From NCBI GenBank assembly GCA_031255115.1, contig JAIRTD010000126.1, positions 1 to 9,109 of the forward strand: a DNA stretch of 9,109 bases, written 5' to 3'. Source of the stretch: Spirochaetaceae bacterium. Lineage in GTDB: Bacteria; Spirochaetota; Spirochaetia; Treponematales; Breznakiellaceae. Below are positions 1 through 7,165 of this stretch, piece by piece (position 1 is the stretch's first letter; each line of letters begins with the position of its first letter). The notes beneath the pieces are model-generated. The model was not told the origin of the DNA and made no database searches. It was given only the letters and a program-made list of their open reading frames with translations. The translations under genes were made by a program, and so were the position numbers.

Positions 1-30
1 CAGGTAGGGAATTAACTAATTCCACACCTG
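1..30. repeat. Imperfect 30-bp palindrome at left edge
   Basis: The first 30 bases form an inverted repeat centred between 15 and 16. The inner arms GGAATTA (8-14) and TAATTCC (17-23) match perfectly. The outer arms CAGGT (1-5) and ACCTG (26-30) also match, with two mismatched pairs between inner and outer arms. No T-run follows, so it is not a classic terminator for rightward transcription. It could be a protein-binding site, the end of a mobile element, or part of an upstream gene's 3' region. It touches the window edge and may extend further left. Confidence 0.5.
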
Positions 31-134
31 CCAAACTCAAGTCTATGGTGTATAAGAAACCGCCGCGCTTTGTTAAAAAAGTTGCGCATTGTTCTTTTTT
101 TGCTTGTGATGTTCTAAACAAATAATTTCTTATG

Positions 135-164
135 TTGTTTTTTCGTAACTATCTTGCTTATATT
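135..164 (+). promoter_or_regulatory. Candidate promoter for the tetR-efflux operon
   Basis: A -35-like TTGTTT (135-140) is followed 18 bases later by a -10-like TATATT (159-164), giving a predicted start of transcription near 171. The region is much richer in A+T than the genes. The operator-like palindrome at 178-201 begins just downstream, where a bound repressor would block initiation or early elongation. Other A/T-rich hexamers nearby (for example TATAAG at 170-175) could serve instead, so the exact boxes are tentative. Confidence 0.4.
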
Positions 165-177
165 TCATTTATAAGGT

Positions 178-201
178 ATGTTAACGACCGGTCGGTAACA
201 T
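178..201. promoter_or_regulatory. TetR-type operator palindrome
   Basis: A 24-bp palindrome with a single mismatched pair (A184 against G195). Its arms are ATGTTAACGACC (178-189) and GGTCGGTAACAT (190-201), centred on the GACCGGTC core. Two-fold symmetric sites with GACC/GGTC half-sites are typical targets of TetR-family repressors. It ends three bases before the ATG at 204 of a TetR-family gene, so autoregulation is the natural reading. No second copy of the core was seen in the spacer before the tolC-like gene, so the pump genes would be controlled through readthrough from this site. Confidence 0.7.
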
Positions 202-203
202 TA

Positions 204-1427
204 ATGAATAAAATGGAAATAGTAAAGGCGGCCTTTACCGTATGGGGCCGGGAATTCTACAAAACAACAAGTCTCACCCGGCTTGCCCGCGAATTGGGGG
301 TAACCAAGCCCGCCCTGTACCGCCACTTTGCCAGTAAAGAGGCGCTTCTGGACGCCATGATCACGTACTATTTTGATACCTATGCAAACTATGCCAAGCC
401 TTATATGGAAGCGGCTCTTACAACCGGGAATCTGGTCCAGGGACTGCGCATACTGGTCAGGGCTGTCGCCGACTTCAATTTTCGAAATAGATATTTTTTT
501 ATTTTTTCGCTGATGCAGATGTATGATGGCAGAAAACCGGATATTGCTATAAGGGAACTTCGCAGGCGGGGCATGGATCTGACGCGCCTTGAGGCCCTGG
601 ATAGCGGAGACGGGTATCCGCATCTCCTGCAGCTTGCCATGGTCGCCAGCGGTTTTTTTGTCGCGGTCCTTCTCAAGGGGCAGGGCGAGCAGAGTGAGCT
701 AAGTTTTGCCGAGGAACTTTCAGAAAAGAAAATAGAAAAATTTATTGCCTTTGTAGAGAAAAAAATCTTTCATGGTCTGGGGTTTAATAAAGAAGCGGTA
801 GAGGCCCTGGATTTTGACGCCCTCGAAGCCCGTCTGCCCCGGACCATGTTTGCCGGGGAAACGGACGGCGGACTGCTAAAAGCGGTGGCGGGCGTGGTTG
901 CCGAAGCGGGCCCCTGGAACGCCTCCATGGATATGGTGGCCCGCCGCTCGGGACTTTCCAAAAGCAGCCTGTATTCTCATTTCAGGAACAAGCAGGATAT
1001 GCTGGCCCAGCTTTTTCTGCTTGAATTTGACCGTTTGGGCAAGTATGTCAAGGCAAGTGTACAACAGGGCGGGAAAACCCTCGAACAACTGTACCTTGCC
1101 CTGCTTGCCACGGCAGATTACCTCCGTTCCCGCCCGGAGATACTGGTTACCATGGACTGGATAAGAACAAGGAGGATAGAACTTGGCATAACGCCGTCCC
1201 AGGATATACTTACGGTTTTTTCCGGTATACCTGCGCTTACGCGTTTTGATAAAGAACTTCATCCCAACTGGGTTTTTTACTGGATTCTGTTTTTGATTAT
1301 CGGTACCCTGATGCGTTGTCCGTCCGGAAGCGCCAGACGGCGGCGGACACCGCTGTCAAACAACGATCTTCCTGACAGCGCGTTCAGGAAAGTATTCAGA
1401 TTTATAACCCTGGGTATCGAAGGATAA
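204..1427 (+). CDS. Tandem (two-module) TetR-family transcriptional regulator
   Basis: Probable ligand-responsive repressor of the downstream efflux genes. The 407-aa product is about twice the usual TetR length and carries two TetR DNA-binding domains. The first, near residues 5-55, has a helix-turn-helix with LARELGVTKPALYRHFASKE. The second, near 225-270, has VARRSGLSKSSLYSHFRNKQ. Each is followed by a helical region resembling a TetR ligand/dimerisation domain, and the halves are joined by a linker near 190-220. The frame is open 24 codons further up to an ATG at 132, but that extension would translate through the operator palindrome, and the TetR fold starts right after the ATG at 204, so 204 is preferred (ATG 213 is also possible). 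No strong Shine-Dalgarno is visible for either. The last 115 bases contain two inverted repeats and encode an Arg-rich stretch near residues 377-381. Pump control is inferred from gene order. Confidence 0.85.
   Translation: MNKMEIVKAAFTVWGREFYKTTSLTRLARELGVTKPALYRHFASKEALLDAMITYYFDTYANYAKPYMEAALTTGNLVQGLRILVRAVADFNFRNRYFFIFSLMQMYDGRKPDIAIRELRRRGMDLTRLEALDSGDGYPHLLQLAMVASGFFVAVLLKGQGEQSELSFAEELSEKKIEKFIAFVEKKIFHGLGFNKEAVEALDFDALEARLPRTMFAGETDGGLLKAVAGVVAEAGPWNASMDMVARRSGLSKSSLYSHFRNKQDMLAQLFLLEFDRLGKYVKASVQQGGKTLEQLYLALLATADYLRSRPEILVTMDWIRTRRIELGITPSQDILTVFSGIPALTRFDKELHPNWVFYWILFLIIGTLMRCPSGSARRRRTPLSNNDLPDSAFRKVFRFITLGIEG
1317..1380. repeat. Paired inverted repeats inside the 3' end of the tetR gene
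   Basis: Two hairpin-forming repeats lie side by side in coding sequence. The first pairs CCGTC (1320-1324) with GACGG (1336-1340), with an inner GG/CC pair and a five-base loop; an alternative pairs TGTCCG (1317-1322) with CGGACA (1344-1349). The second pairs CGCTGTCA (1351-1358) perfectly with TGACAGCG (1373-1380) across a 14-base loop. They encode a polar, Arg-rich segment between two predicted C-terminal helices. They may simply reflect codon composition, or form RNA structure just before the efflux genes. Confidence 0.4.
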
Positions 1428-1541
1428 CAATACGAATACAACAAATAGCAGGAATCAAATGCACTATGCTTTGTACTATCACCAGAAACGGCAAGAGGCC
1501 GTAAGCGGCCGCGCGCAAGGCGGGCCCGGCAGGAGTATTTT
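1428..1541 (+). other. Spacer between tetR and tolC-like gene
   Basis: This 114-base spacer has no gene. It contains a small perfect hairpin, GGCCG (1497-1501) and CGGCC (1506-1510) with a TAAG loop, then a GC-rich stretch including GGGCCC and the ribosome-binding site of the next gene. The hairpin has no T-run, so it is not a convincing terminator. I see no clear promoter and no copy of the GACCGGTC operator core. Readthrough from tetR into the pump genes is therefore favoured, though an internal weak promoter cannot be excluded. Confidence 0.5.
1531..1535 (+). promoter_or_regulatory. Ribosome-binding site of the tolC-like gene
   Basis: AGGAG lies six bases before the ATG at 1542 and fixes that start. 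The sequence from here to the start codon resembles the leaders of the permease (3923) and PII-like (7155) genes. Confidence 0.8.
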
Positions 1542-2936
1542 ATGAGCAAAATGATGTATGGGAGAACCGTGCGCTTCCTTATGGGTGCGCTGGTTTTTTT
1601 TCTTCCCTGGGGAATTTTCGGACAGGAAAGCGGTGGGGCGGCGGTCAGGAGACTCAGCCCTGACGAAGCCGTTGATTTGGCAATTCAAAACAATCTCAGC
1701 CTTGAGGTAGAGCGTATAAACGCCGGGACAAAAAAACGGGCCTCTGACCTTTCGTGGAACCGCTTTGTTCCCGGTGTTACGGTTGCGGGCATTTTGACCC
1801 GGGACAACGAGAAGACGACAGGTACGGTTTTTATTCCTTCGCCACCTAGTATCGTAAGTTACGAAGCGCCCCAATGGCATTTGGCGGGGAGGCTTGGCGC
1901 GGAGCTTGCCATTAACCTTGCCATGTTCGAGGCAATGCGCACCGTGCGGCTTGATTACGAAGGCGGCCTCATAACCTACGAAGCGGCGCGGGCCCAGCTT
2001 GAACAAAATGTACGCAAGGCGTATTACCAGATACTCCTTGCCGAAGAAAGCGTAAAGCTAAACCGGGAAAATTTTGCCAATGCCGAGCGGCGGGTAAGCA
2101 TGGCCAGGGACAATTACCAGGCCGGTCTTGCCCCGGAACTTTCCCTGCTTCAGGCCCAGGTGTCCCGGGAAAACCTCAGGCCCGTGATTGACCAGGCCGA
2201 AAACGGCCTCAAGGTCGCCATGGCCCAGTTTGCCATGAGCCTTGGCCTTGAGTACGATACCCAGTTTGAATTCATCTCTATTGAAGACGATCTGGAACTT
2301 ATCCCCCTTGATGTTGCCGAGCTTATAAGCAAGGCGGCTTCGGGGCGGCCTGATATTCTTGCCTTAAAGCAGACTATCCTGACCCTGGAAAGCCAGCGCC
2401 GGGCGCTTAAATTCGCAAACCTTACCCCCAGCCTCAATCTTTCCTGGGATATGACCAGGGCCTTTACCGAGGACCCCTGGAAGACAAGCTGGTTTAGCGA
2501 CAACTGGGCGCGGGGAGGGAGCCTTACCATAACCCTGGCAATGCGGCTGCACAGCCTTTTGCCCTTTAGCCCTGATTACCAGGGTATCAAAGACGCGGAC
2601 GACCGCATACGGACCGCCAATATAGCCCTTGCCCAGCGCATACGGGGAACGGAGATAGAAATCTACAATACGGTTCTCACACTCGAAAGAACCAGAACCA
2701 GCGCCGAGGCCCAGCGCCTTACCATAGCAATGGCAGAACAGGCGTACCGGCTTACCGAAGAAGCCTACCGCGCCGGACTCCAGGACCTTCTCGAAGTGCA
2801 GAACGCCGAACTTGCCCTGCACCAGGCGCGGCTCCAGATGCTGGAGCAGAATTTTAATTACCGCATAGGTCTTATTGATCTTGAATACGCTATAGGGGTT
2901 CCTTTCGGGACCCTCAGTTCCAGGGGGAGCGAATAA
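1542..2936 (+). CDS. TolC-like outer-membrane efflux protein
   Basis: Outer-membrane channel of the tripartite pump, expected as a trimer with a beta-barrel in the outer membrane and a helical tunnel in the periplasm. The 464-aa precursor has a Sec-type signal peptide (basic start, hydrophobic core around residues 11-25, likely cut near G27). There is no lipobox cysteine, so it is not a lipoprotein like OprM. The two structural repeats of the outer-membrane efflux protein family are visible: each contains the family pattern of an aromatic residue followed by xAGL and a polar helix, at YQAGLAPEL (192-200) and YRAGLQDLL (409-417). Length is close to E. coli TolC. The stop TAA overlaps the ATG of the adaptor gene by one base, showing translational coupling. 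Borrelia BesC is the expected counterpart; the family is sure, substrate unknown. Confidence 0.93.
   Translation: MSKMMYGRTVRFLMGALVFFLPWGIFGQESGGAAVRRLSPDEAVDLAIQNNLSLEVERINAGTKKRASDLSWNRFVPGVTVAGILTRDNEKTTGTVFIPSPPSIVSYEAPQWHLAGRLGAELAINLAMFEAMRTVRLDYEGGLITYEAARAQLEQNVRKAYYQILLAEESVKLNRENFANAERRVSMARDNYQAGLAPELSLLQAQVSRENLRPVIDQAENGLKVAMAQFAMSLGLEYDTQFEFISIEDDLELIPLDVAELISKAASGRPDILALKQTILTLESQRRALKFANLTPSLNLSWDMTRAFTEDPWKTSWFSDNWARGGSLTITLAMRLHSLLPFSPDYQGIKDADDRIRTANIALAQRIRGTEIEIYNTVLTLERTRTSAEAQRLTIAMAEQAYRLTEEAYRAGLQDLLEVQNAELALHQARLQMLEQNFNYRIGLIDLEYAIGVPFGTLSSRGSE
2922..2929 (+). promoter_or_regulatory. Ribosome-binding site of the adaptor gene
   Basis: The purine tract AGGGGGAG ends six bases before the ATG at 2936. 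It lies inside the last codons of the tolC-like gene, as expected for a coupled TAATG junction. Confidence 0.75.
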
Positions 2937-3922
2937 TGAAAGCCAAAAAACCAGGTATAAAAAAAGTTTTGCATGCCGGAGCAGGTCTAATCCTGCTCTG
3001 CGTACTGTTTATGTTCTCAGGCTGCGATCTCATCAAGTCCTTTTTTAATAAAGAAGATGAGGCAAAGCAGGCTGCGCCTGTTCCGGTTTTTGCGGTCAAT
3101 ACCACCACCGCGGTCAGCGGGCAGATACAGGATTACCTTGCCCTTTCGGGGGATATTGTAGCGGGTTCCACCGTAGACGTTTATTCGGACGCGACGGGCA
3201 AGATTACCCGGCTCATGGTTGCCATAGGAGACCGCGTCGCCAAGGACGCGCCCATTGCCGAGGTTGACCCCTCAAGGCCGGGCATGAACTACCTCCCCGG
3301 CACCGTCAAATCGCCCATTTCGGGAACCATCGTAACCCTGCCCGCCCAGGTGGGCATGACGGTAAGCCAGGCTGTTCCCATTGCCCGCATTGCCGGGGGC
3401 AGCGCGGCGGCAAGCGGCCTCGAAATCAGGCTGTATGTAGCCGAGCGTTTTGTTTCAAAAATAGCCATGAGTCTGCCCTGCGAAATTACCCTTGACGCCT
3501 GGCCCGGAGAAGTTTTTCGGGGCAGTATCAGCGAGATAAGCCCGGTGCTGGATCCCTCGTCGAGAACCATGGAAGTCAGAATCAATGTTGACAATCCGGG
3601 TTCAAGACTCAAGGCGGGCATGTTCGCCAAGGTACGGGTTATCACCGAACAGAAGGCAAACATTGTCAAAATTCCCGCGCCGGCCATGATACAGCGTTTT
3701 GGCGAAAGCTATGTCTTTACCGTCGAGACCGACCCGGCTGATCCGGCCTTTCTCCTGGCCCGAAAAACCGTCATCACGCCGGGTATAATCATTGACAATG
3801 TGCTCGAAGTACAGCAGGGCCTTGCGCCGGACAGCGAAGTAGTGGTCCGGGGCCAAAGCCTTTTGGAAGACGGCGTCCGTATCAATGTTATTGACCGGAT
3901 TTCTCCCCTGTCCGCTCAGTAA
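2936..3922 (+). CDS. RND periplasmic adaptor lipoprotein, BesA-like (no alpha-hairpin)
   Basis: Membrane-fusion (adaptor) subunit linking the RND permease to the TolC-like channel. The 328-aa precursor has a basic start, a hydrophobic core (residues 14-27) and a lipobox ending in FSGC, so Cys30 is the likely lipidated residue. Asp31 follows it; in E. coli Asp at +2 keeps lipoproteins in the inner membrane, which would suit an adaptor. The two half-lipoyl motifs lie at 88-111 and 126-153 and are separated by only about 15 residues, so the long alpha-helical hairpin of AcrA-type adaptors is absent. This matches the structure reported for Borrelia burgdorferi BesA. A beta-barrel domain follows (about 160-235, with LKAGMFAKVRV at its end), then a membrane-proximal domain to the C-terminus. 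Genes on both sides are its pump partners. Confidence 0.9.
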   Translation: MKAKKPGIKKVLHAGAGLILLCVLFMFSGCDLIKSFFNKEDEAKQAAPVPVFAVNTTTAVSGQIQDYLALSGDIVAGSTVDVYSDATGKITRLMVAIGDRVAKDAPIAEVDPSRPGMNYLPGTVKSPISGTIVTLPAQVGMTVSQAVPIARIAGGSAAASGLEIRLYVAERFVSKIAMSLPCEITLDAWPGEVFRGSISEISPVLDPSSRTMEVRINVDNPGSRLKAGMFAKVRVITEQKANIVKIPAPAMIQRFGESYVFTVETDPADPAFLLARKTVITPGIIIDNVLEVQQGLAPDSEVVVRGQSLLEDGVRINVIDRISPLSAQ

Positions 3923-3927
3923 GGGAG
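3922..3927 (+). promoter_or_regulatory. Ribosome-binding site of the RND permease gene
   Basis: AGGGAG overlaps the last base of the adaptor stop codon and sits seven bases before the ATG at 3935. The following spacer CTATACT is nearly the same as in the PII-like gene leader. Confidence 0.75.
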
Positions 3928-3934
3928 CTATACT

Positions 3935-6900
3935 ATGAGTTTTGCCAAGACAGCGGTCTCAAGACCGACAACCATATTTATTGTTTTTGCCCTTTTGATA
4001 CTGCTTGGGGGCTTTGCCCTGATCAACCTCCCCATAGATCTCTTCCCTGAGATAAACCCTCCCTATCTGGTTGTGGTTACCTCCTATCCGGGCGCGGGCC
4101 CAGAAGAAGTAGAACGCTCCGTTACCCGCGTGCTGGAAGCGGCCCTTTCAAGCGCGTCCAGTCTCGAAGAGATTAGTTCTACCTCATCAAAGGGGTCGAG
4201 CATGGTCATCATGGAGTTTACCTACGGAACCGACCTTGCCGACGCCTCAAACTCCGTCCGCGACGCGCTGGAACGAACGCGAAACTTTATGCCCACCGGT
4301 TCCGATTCGCCTATGATCTTCAAATTTGATCCTGCGATGATGCCCATTATGGGCCTCATGGTAACCGGCAACCGGAGCCCCGAAGAACTGCGGGAACTCA
4401 CCGAAGATACCATTGTCCCCCGCATTGAACAGACCCCCGGCGTTGCCACGGCTTCGGCCATGGGCGGCAGGGAAAAAATCATACGGGTAGAAATACCCCA
4501 GAGCCGGCTTGAGGCCTACGGCCTTACGGTAAGCTCGCTCCAGCAGATGCTGGCAAGCCAGAACATGCAGGTTGCCGCGGGCACCATAACCGAAAACGGT
4601 CTTTCCTATCTGCTTACCACCATGGGCGAATACACTTCCCTGGACGAGATACGGAACACGGTCATCAGCTATAAAGCGCCCCAGGCTGTTTCGGGCGAAC
4701 TGCCCCGGCAGGTCTACCTCAGGGACCTTGCCAATGTATTCGAAGGGTACCGGGACGAAACCAGCACCGTCTATGTAAACGGCGAGTCGGCGGTGATGAT
4801 GATGGTACAAAAACAAAGCGGCAAGAATTCGGTTCAGACCGCCAAGGAATTACGGACGCGGCTTATACGCATAAGCCGTGAGCTTCCCCAGGACATAAAG
4901 ATTTCTGAAATTTTTAATACCACCGATCAGATTGAAGATTCGGTCAATCAGGTGGTGACAACAGCCATATCAGGGGCCGTTCTCGCGATACTCATACTCT
5001 TTGTCTTCCTCAGGTCCATTAAACCCACCCTGATTATAGGCATAAGTATCCCGGTCTCCATCATCATTACCCTTATGCTGATGTACTTTGCCGGCCTGAC
5101 CTTAAACCTTATGACCCTCGCGGGGCTTGTGCTGGGTATCGGTATGTTGGTGGATAACTCCATCGTCATACTGGAAAACATATACCACTACCGGGAAAAG
5201 GGCGCCAAGCTGACCGCCGCGGCCATGCTGGGCACCTCCGAGATGATTACCGCCATAGCGGCGTCAACGCTGACCACCATCTGCGTATTCGCCCCCCTGG
5301 TGATGTTCCAGGGCCTGCTCGAAATGGCCGGGGAAATGTTCGCCGGACTTGCGTTTACCGTGGTTATCTCTTTGAGTTCTTCCCTTCTGGTGGCCATATT
5401 CCTCGTACCGGTGCTTTCCAGCCATTACCTGCCGCTGGTTACAAGAAAACAGCGGCCCCTGACCGGCGCCCTCGCGCCCATTGACGCGGCGATGGGCAGA
5501 TTCCTTGCCTGGCTGGATAACGCGTACCGCAAGGCGGTAGGCCGGGTGCTGCGGCACAAACTGGTGGTAATCCTTCTCCTCCTGGTACTCTTTGTGGGCG
5601 GACTCTTTCTTATACCGGTTATAGGCTGGGTATTTATGCCCGCCCAGCAGGAAGATTCGGTAACCATCAACGCCACTCTGCCCATGGGAACCCCGCTCCA
5701 GGAGACCGAGTCTATACTCAAACAGCTTGAAGTCATCGTAAAGCGGGAAGTACAGGGCTATGAGCGGATAGTACTCAACTCAGGCGGGAGAGGCATGATG
5801 GGGGGCAATGCCGGTAACGAGGGTTCGCTCCGCATCAACCTGCCGAAATTTGAAGACCGCATTGATTCCGCCGACGAGATAAAGACCAAGATGCGCGCCC
5901 ACTTTAACGAGTTTCCGGGGGTTTCCTTTAGGTTTGGCGGAGGCGGCATGGGCATGGGTTCAGGCAATCCGGTAGATATAATTCTCAGGACCGATGACCT
6001 GGTCAAAGGCAAGGTCATGGCCGACAACATAGCCAGCCTGCTTAAAGAACGCCTGAGCGAAGTTACCGAACCCCGCGTGGACCTCCAGGACGGACTTCCC
6101 CAGTACGAAATAATACTCGACCGCGACCGTATCTACGCCCTGGGTCTCAACACCCTTACCATAGGCAACGAAATCAAGGCTGCCGTTGATGGCATTACCG
6201 CCACCAGGTACAAGTCGGGCGGCAATGACTATGACGTGATTCTCATACTCGCCGAGGCCGACCGGAATACCCGGCCTGCCCTGGACCACATCTTTGTAAA
6301 CAGCCCGGTAACCGGACAGCGCATAGCCCTTTCAAACTTTGCCTCCTACAAAGAAGGCACCGGGCCCATGACCATACGGCGGGAAAACCAAAGCCGCGTC
6401 ATTCATATTACCGCCGGAGCGGTTCCGGGAACCAAGCTCAACGCCCTCGAGGACAAGGTCCGTAACCTGATAACCGCCGAAATACCCGCCGATGACGATG
6501 TGATTATCGAATTTGGAGGAGACAACGCCGACATGATCAAGATGATGGGCCGTTTCTTCCTGATTATTACCGTGGCGGTGTTTCTCGTGTTCGGGGTTAT
6601 GGCAAGCCTCTTTGAATCCTTTAAGGATCCTTTCATCATACTCTTTACCATACCCCTCTCGGTAATAGGCATTGTGGCTATCTATCTGTTTACCGGCGAA
6701 ACCTTCAATATACTTACCGCGGTCGGGCTTTTGGTACTGGTAGGGGTCATTGTTAATAACGGCATCGTGCTGGTTGATTATACCAACCTGCTCCGCAAGC
6801 GGGGATTCTCGCTCCACGACGCCTGTGTCGAGGCCGCGGGCAACCGCCTCAGGCCCATACTGATGACCACCCTGACCACCATACTTGGCCTGCTTCCCAT

Positions 6901-7141
6901 GGCCTTCTTCCCCGGAGAAGGTTCGGAGCTGGTATCGCCCATCGGAAAGACCGTATTCGGCGGCCTGTCCTTTGGAACCCTGATGACCTTGTTCCTCATG
7001 CCCGCGGTATACTATATCATGAACCGCAAGTCGGAAGAACGGCGCAGGAAAGCAGAAGAACGGCGGGAGCGCATAGCCGCCGGCATCACCAAAAAACAAC
7101 TGAAACTCCGGGCCGCCGGGGGCCAGGGCGGCTCCGAATAG
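3935..7141 (+). CDS. RND efflux permease (AcrB/BesB/SwrC-like, HAE type)
   Basis: Inner-membrane proton-driven pump subunit, expected to work as a trimer. The 1068 aa match the full family length: TM1 near residues 12-31, a large periplasmic loop to about 335, TM2-6 between about 338 and 495, TM7 near 543-566, a second large loop to about 870, and TM8-12 between about 871 and 1029. TM4 reads GMLVDNSIVILENI, so the first relay Asp (D407) is kept but the second is Asn408. In TM10, GVIVNNGIVLVDY has Asn941 where AcrB has Lys940. I recall this pattern from SwrC-like and related pumps, so it looks like subfamily character rather than damage. Gly/Met-rich stretches lie in the second periplasmic loop (617-630 and 667-678). 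The C-terminal tail (about 1030-1068) is highly charged and probably cytoplasmic. Substrates are not predictable; drugs, detergents, lipids or metals are all possible. Confidence 0.94.
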   Translation: MSFAKTAVSRPTTIFIVFALLILLGGFALINLPIDLFPEINPPYLVVVTSYPGAGPEEVERSVTRVLEAALSSASSLEEISSTSSKGSSMVIMEFTYGTDLADASNSVRDALERTRNFMPTGSDSPMIFKFDPAMMPIMGLMVTGNRSPEELRELTEDTIVPRIEQTPGVATASAMGGREKIIRVEIPQSRLEAYGLTVSSLQQMLASQNMQVAAGTITENGLSYLLTTMGEYTSLDEIRNTVISYKAPQAVSGELPRQVYLRDLANVFEGYRDETSTVYVNGESAVMMMVQKQSGKNSVQTAKELRTRLIRISRELPQDIKISEIFNTTDQIEDSVNQVVTTAISGAVLAILILFVFLRSIKPTLIIGISIPVSIIITLMLMYFAGLTLNLMTLAGLVLGIGMLVDNSIVILENIYHYREKGAKLTAAAMLGTSEMITAIAASTLTTICVFAPLVMFQGLLEMAGEMFAGLAFTVVISLSSSLLVAIFLVPVLSSHYLPLVTRKQRPLTGALAPIDAAMGRFLAWLDNAYRKAVGRVLRHKLVVILLLLVLFVGGLFLIPVIGWVFMPAQQEDSVTINATLPMGTPLQETESILKQLEVIVKREVQGYERIVLNSGGRGMMGGNAGNEGSLRINLPKFEDRIDSADEIKTKMRAHFNEFPGVSFRFGGGGMGMGSGNPVDIILRTDDLVKGKVMADNIASLLKERLSEVTEPRVDLQDGLPQYEIILDRDRIYALGLNTLTIGNEIKAAVDGITATRYKSGGNDYDVILILAEADRNTRPALDHIFVNSPVTGQRIALSNFASYKEGTGPMTIRRENQSRVIHITAGAVPGTKLNALEDKVRNLITAEIPADDDVIIEFGGDNADMIKMMGRFFLIITVAVFLVFGVMASLFESFKDPFIILFTIPLSVIGIVAIYLFTGETFNILTAVGLLVLVGVIVNNGIVLVDYTNLLRKRGFSLHDACVEAAGNRLRPILMTTLTTILGLLPMAFFPGEGSELVSPIGKTVFGGLSFGTLMTLFLMPAVYYIMNRKSEERRRKAEERRERIAAGITKKQLKLRAAGGQGGSE

Positions 7142-7154
7142 CCGGTTATAAGGA

Positions 7155-7158
7155 TGGA
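7155..7158 (+). promoter_or_regulatory. Ribosome-binding site deciding the PII-like gene start
   Basis: GGAG lies seven bases before the ATG at 7166. An in-frame ATG at 7154 overlaps this site and has only AAGG almost touching it, so it is a poor start. The GGAG-TATACT-ATG layout is nearly that of the permease gene (GGGAG-CTATACT-ATG at 3923-3937). Confidence 0.75.
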
Positions 7159-7165
7159 GTATACT

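Noticed and set aside
132..203. N-terminal 24-codon extension of the tetR reading frame from ATG 132
   Set aside because: It would overlap the likely promoter and the operator palindrome, encodes nothing resembling the TetR fold, and ATG 132 has no ribosome-binding site.
7154..7165. Upstream ATG 7154 as start of the PII-like gene
   Set aside because: It overlaps the GGAG that serves ATG 7166 and has no properly spaced site of its own; the PII fold starts at the Met of 7166.
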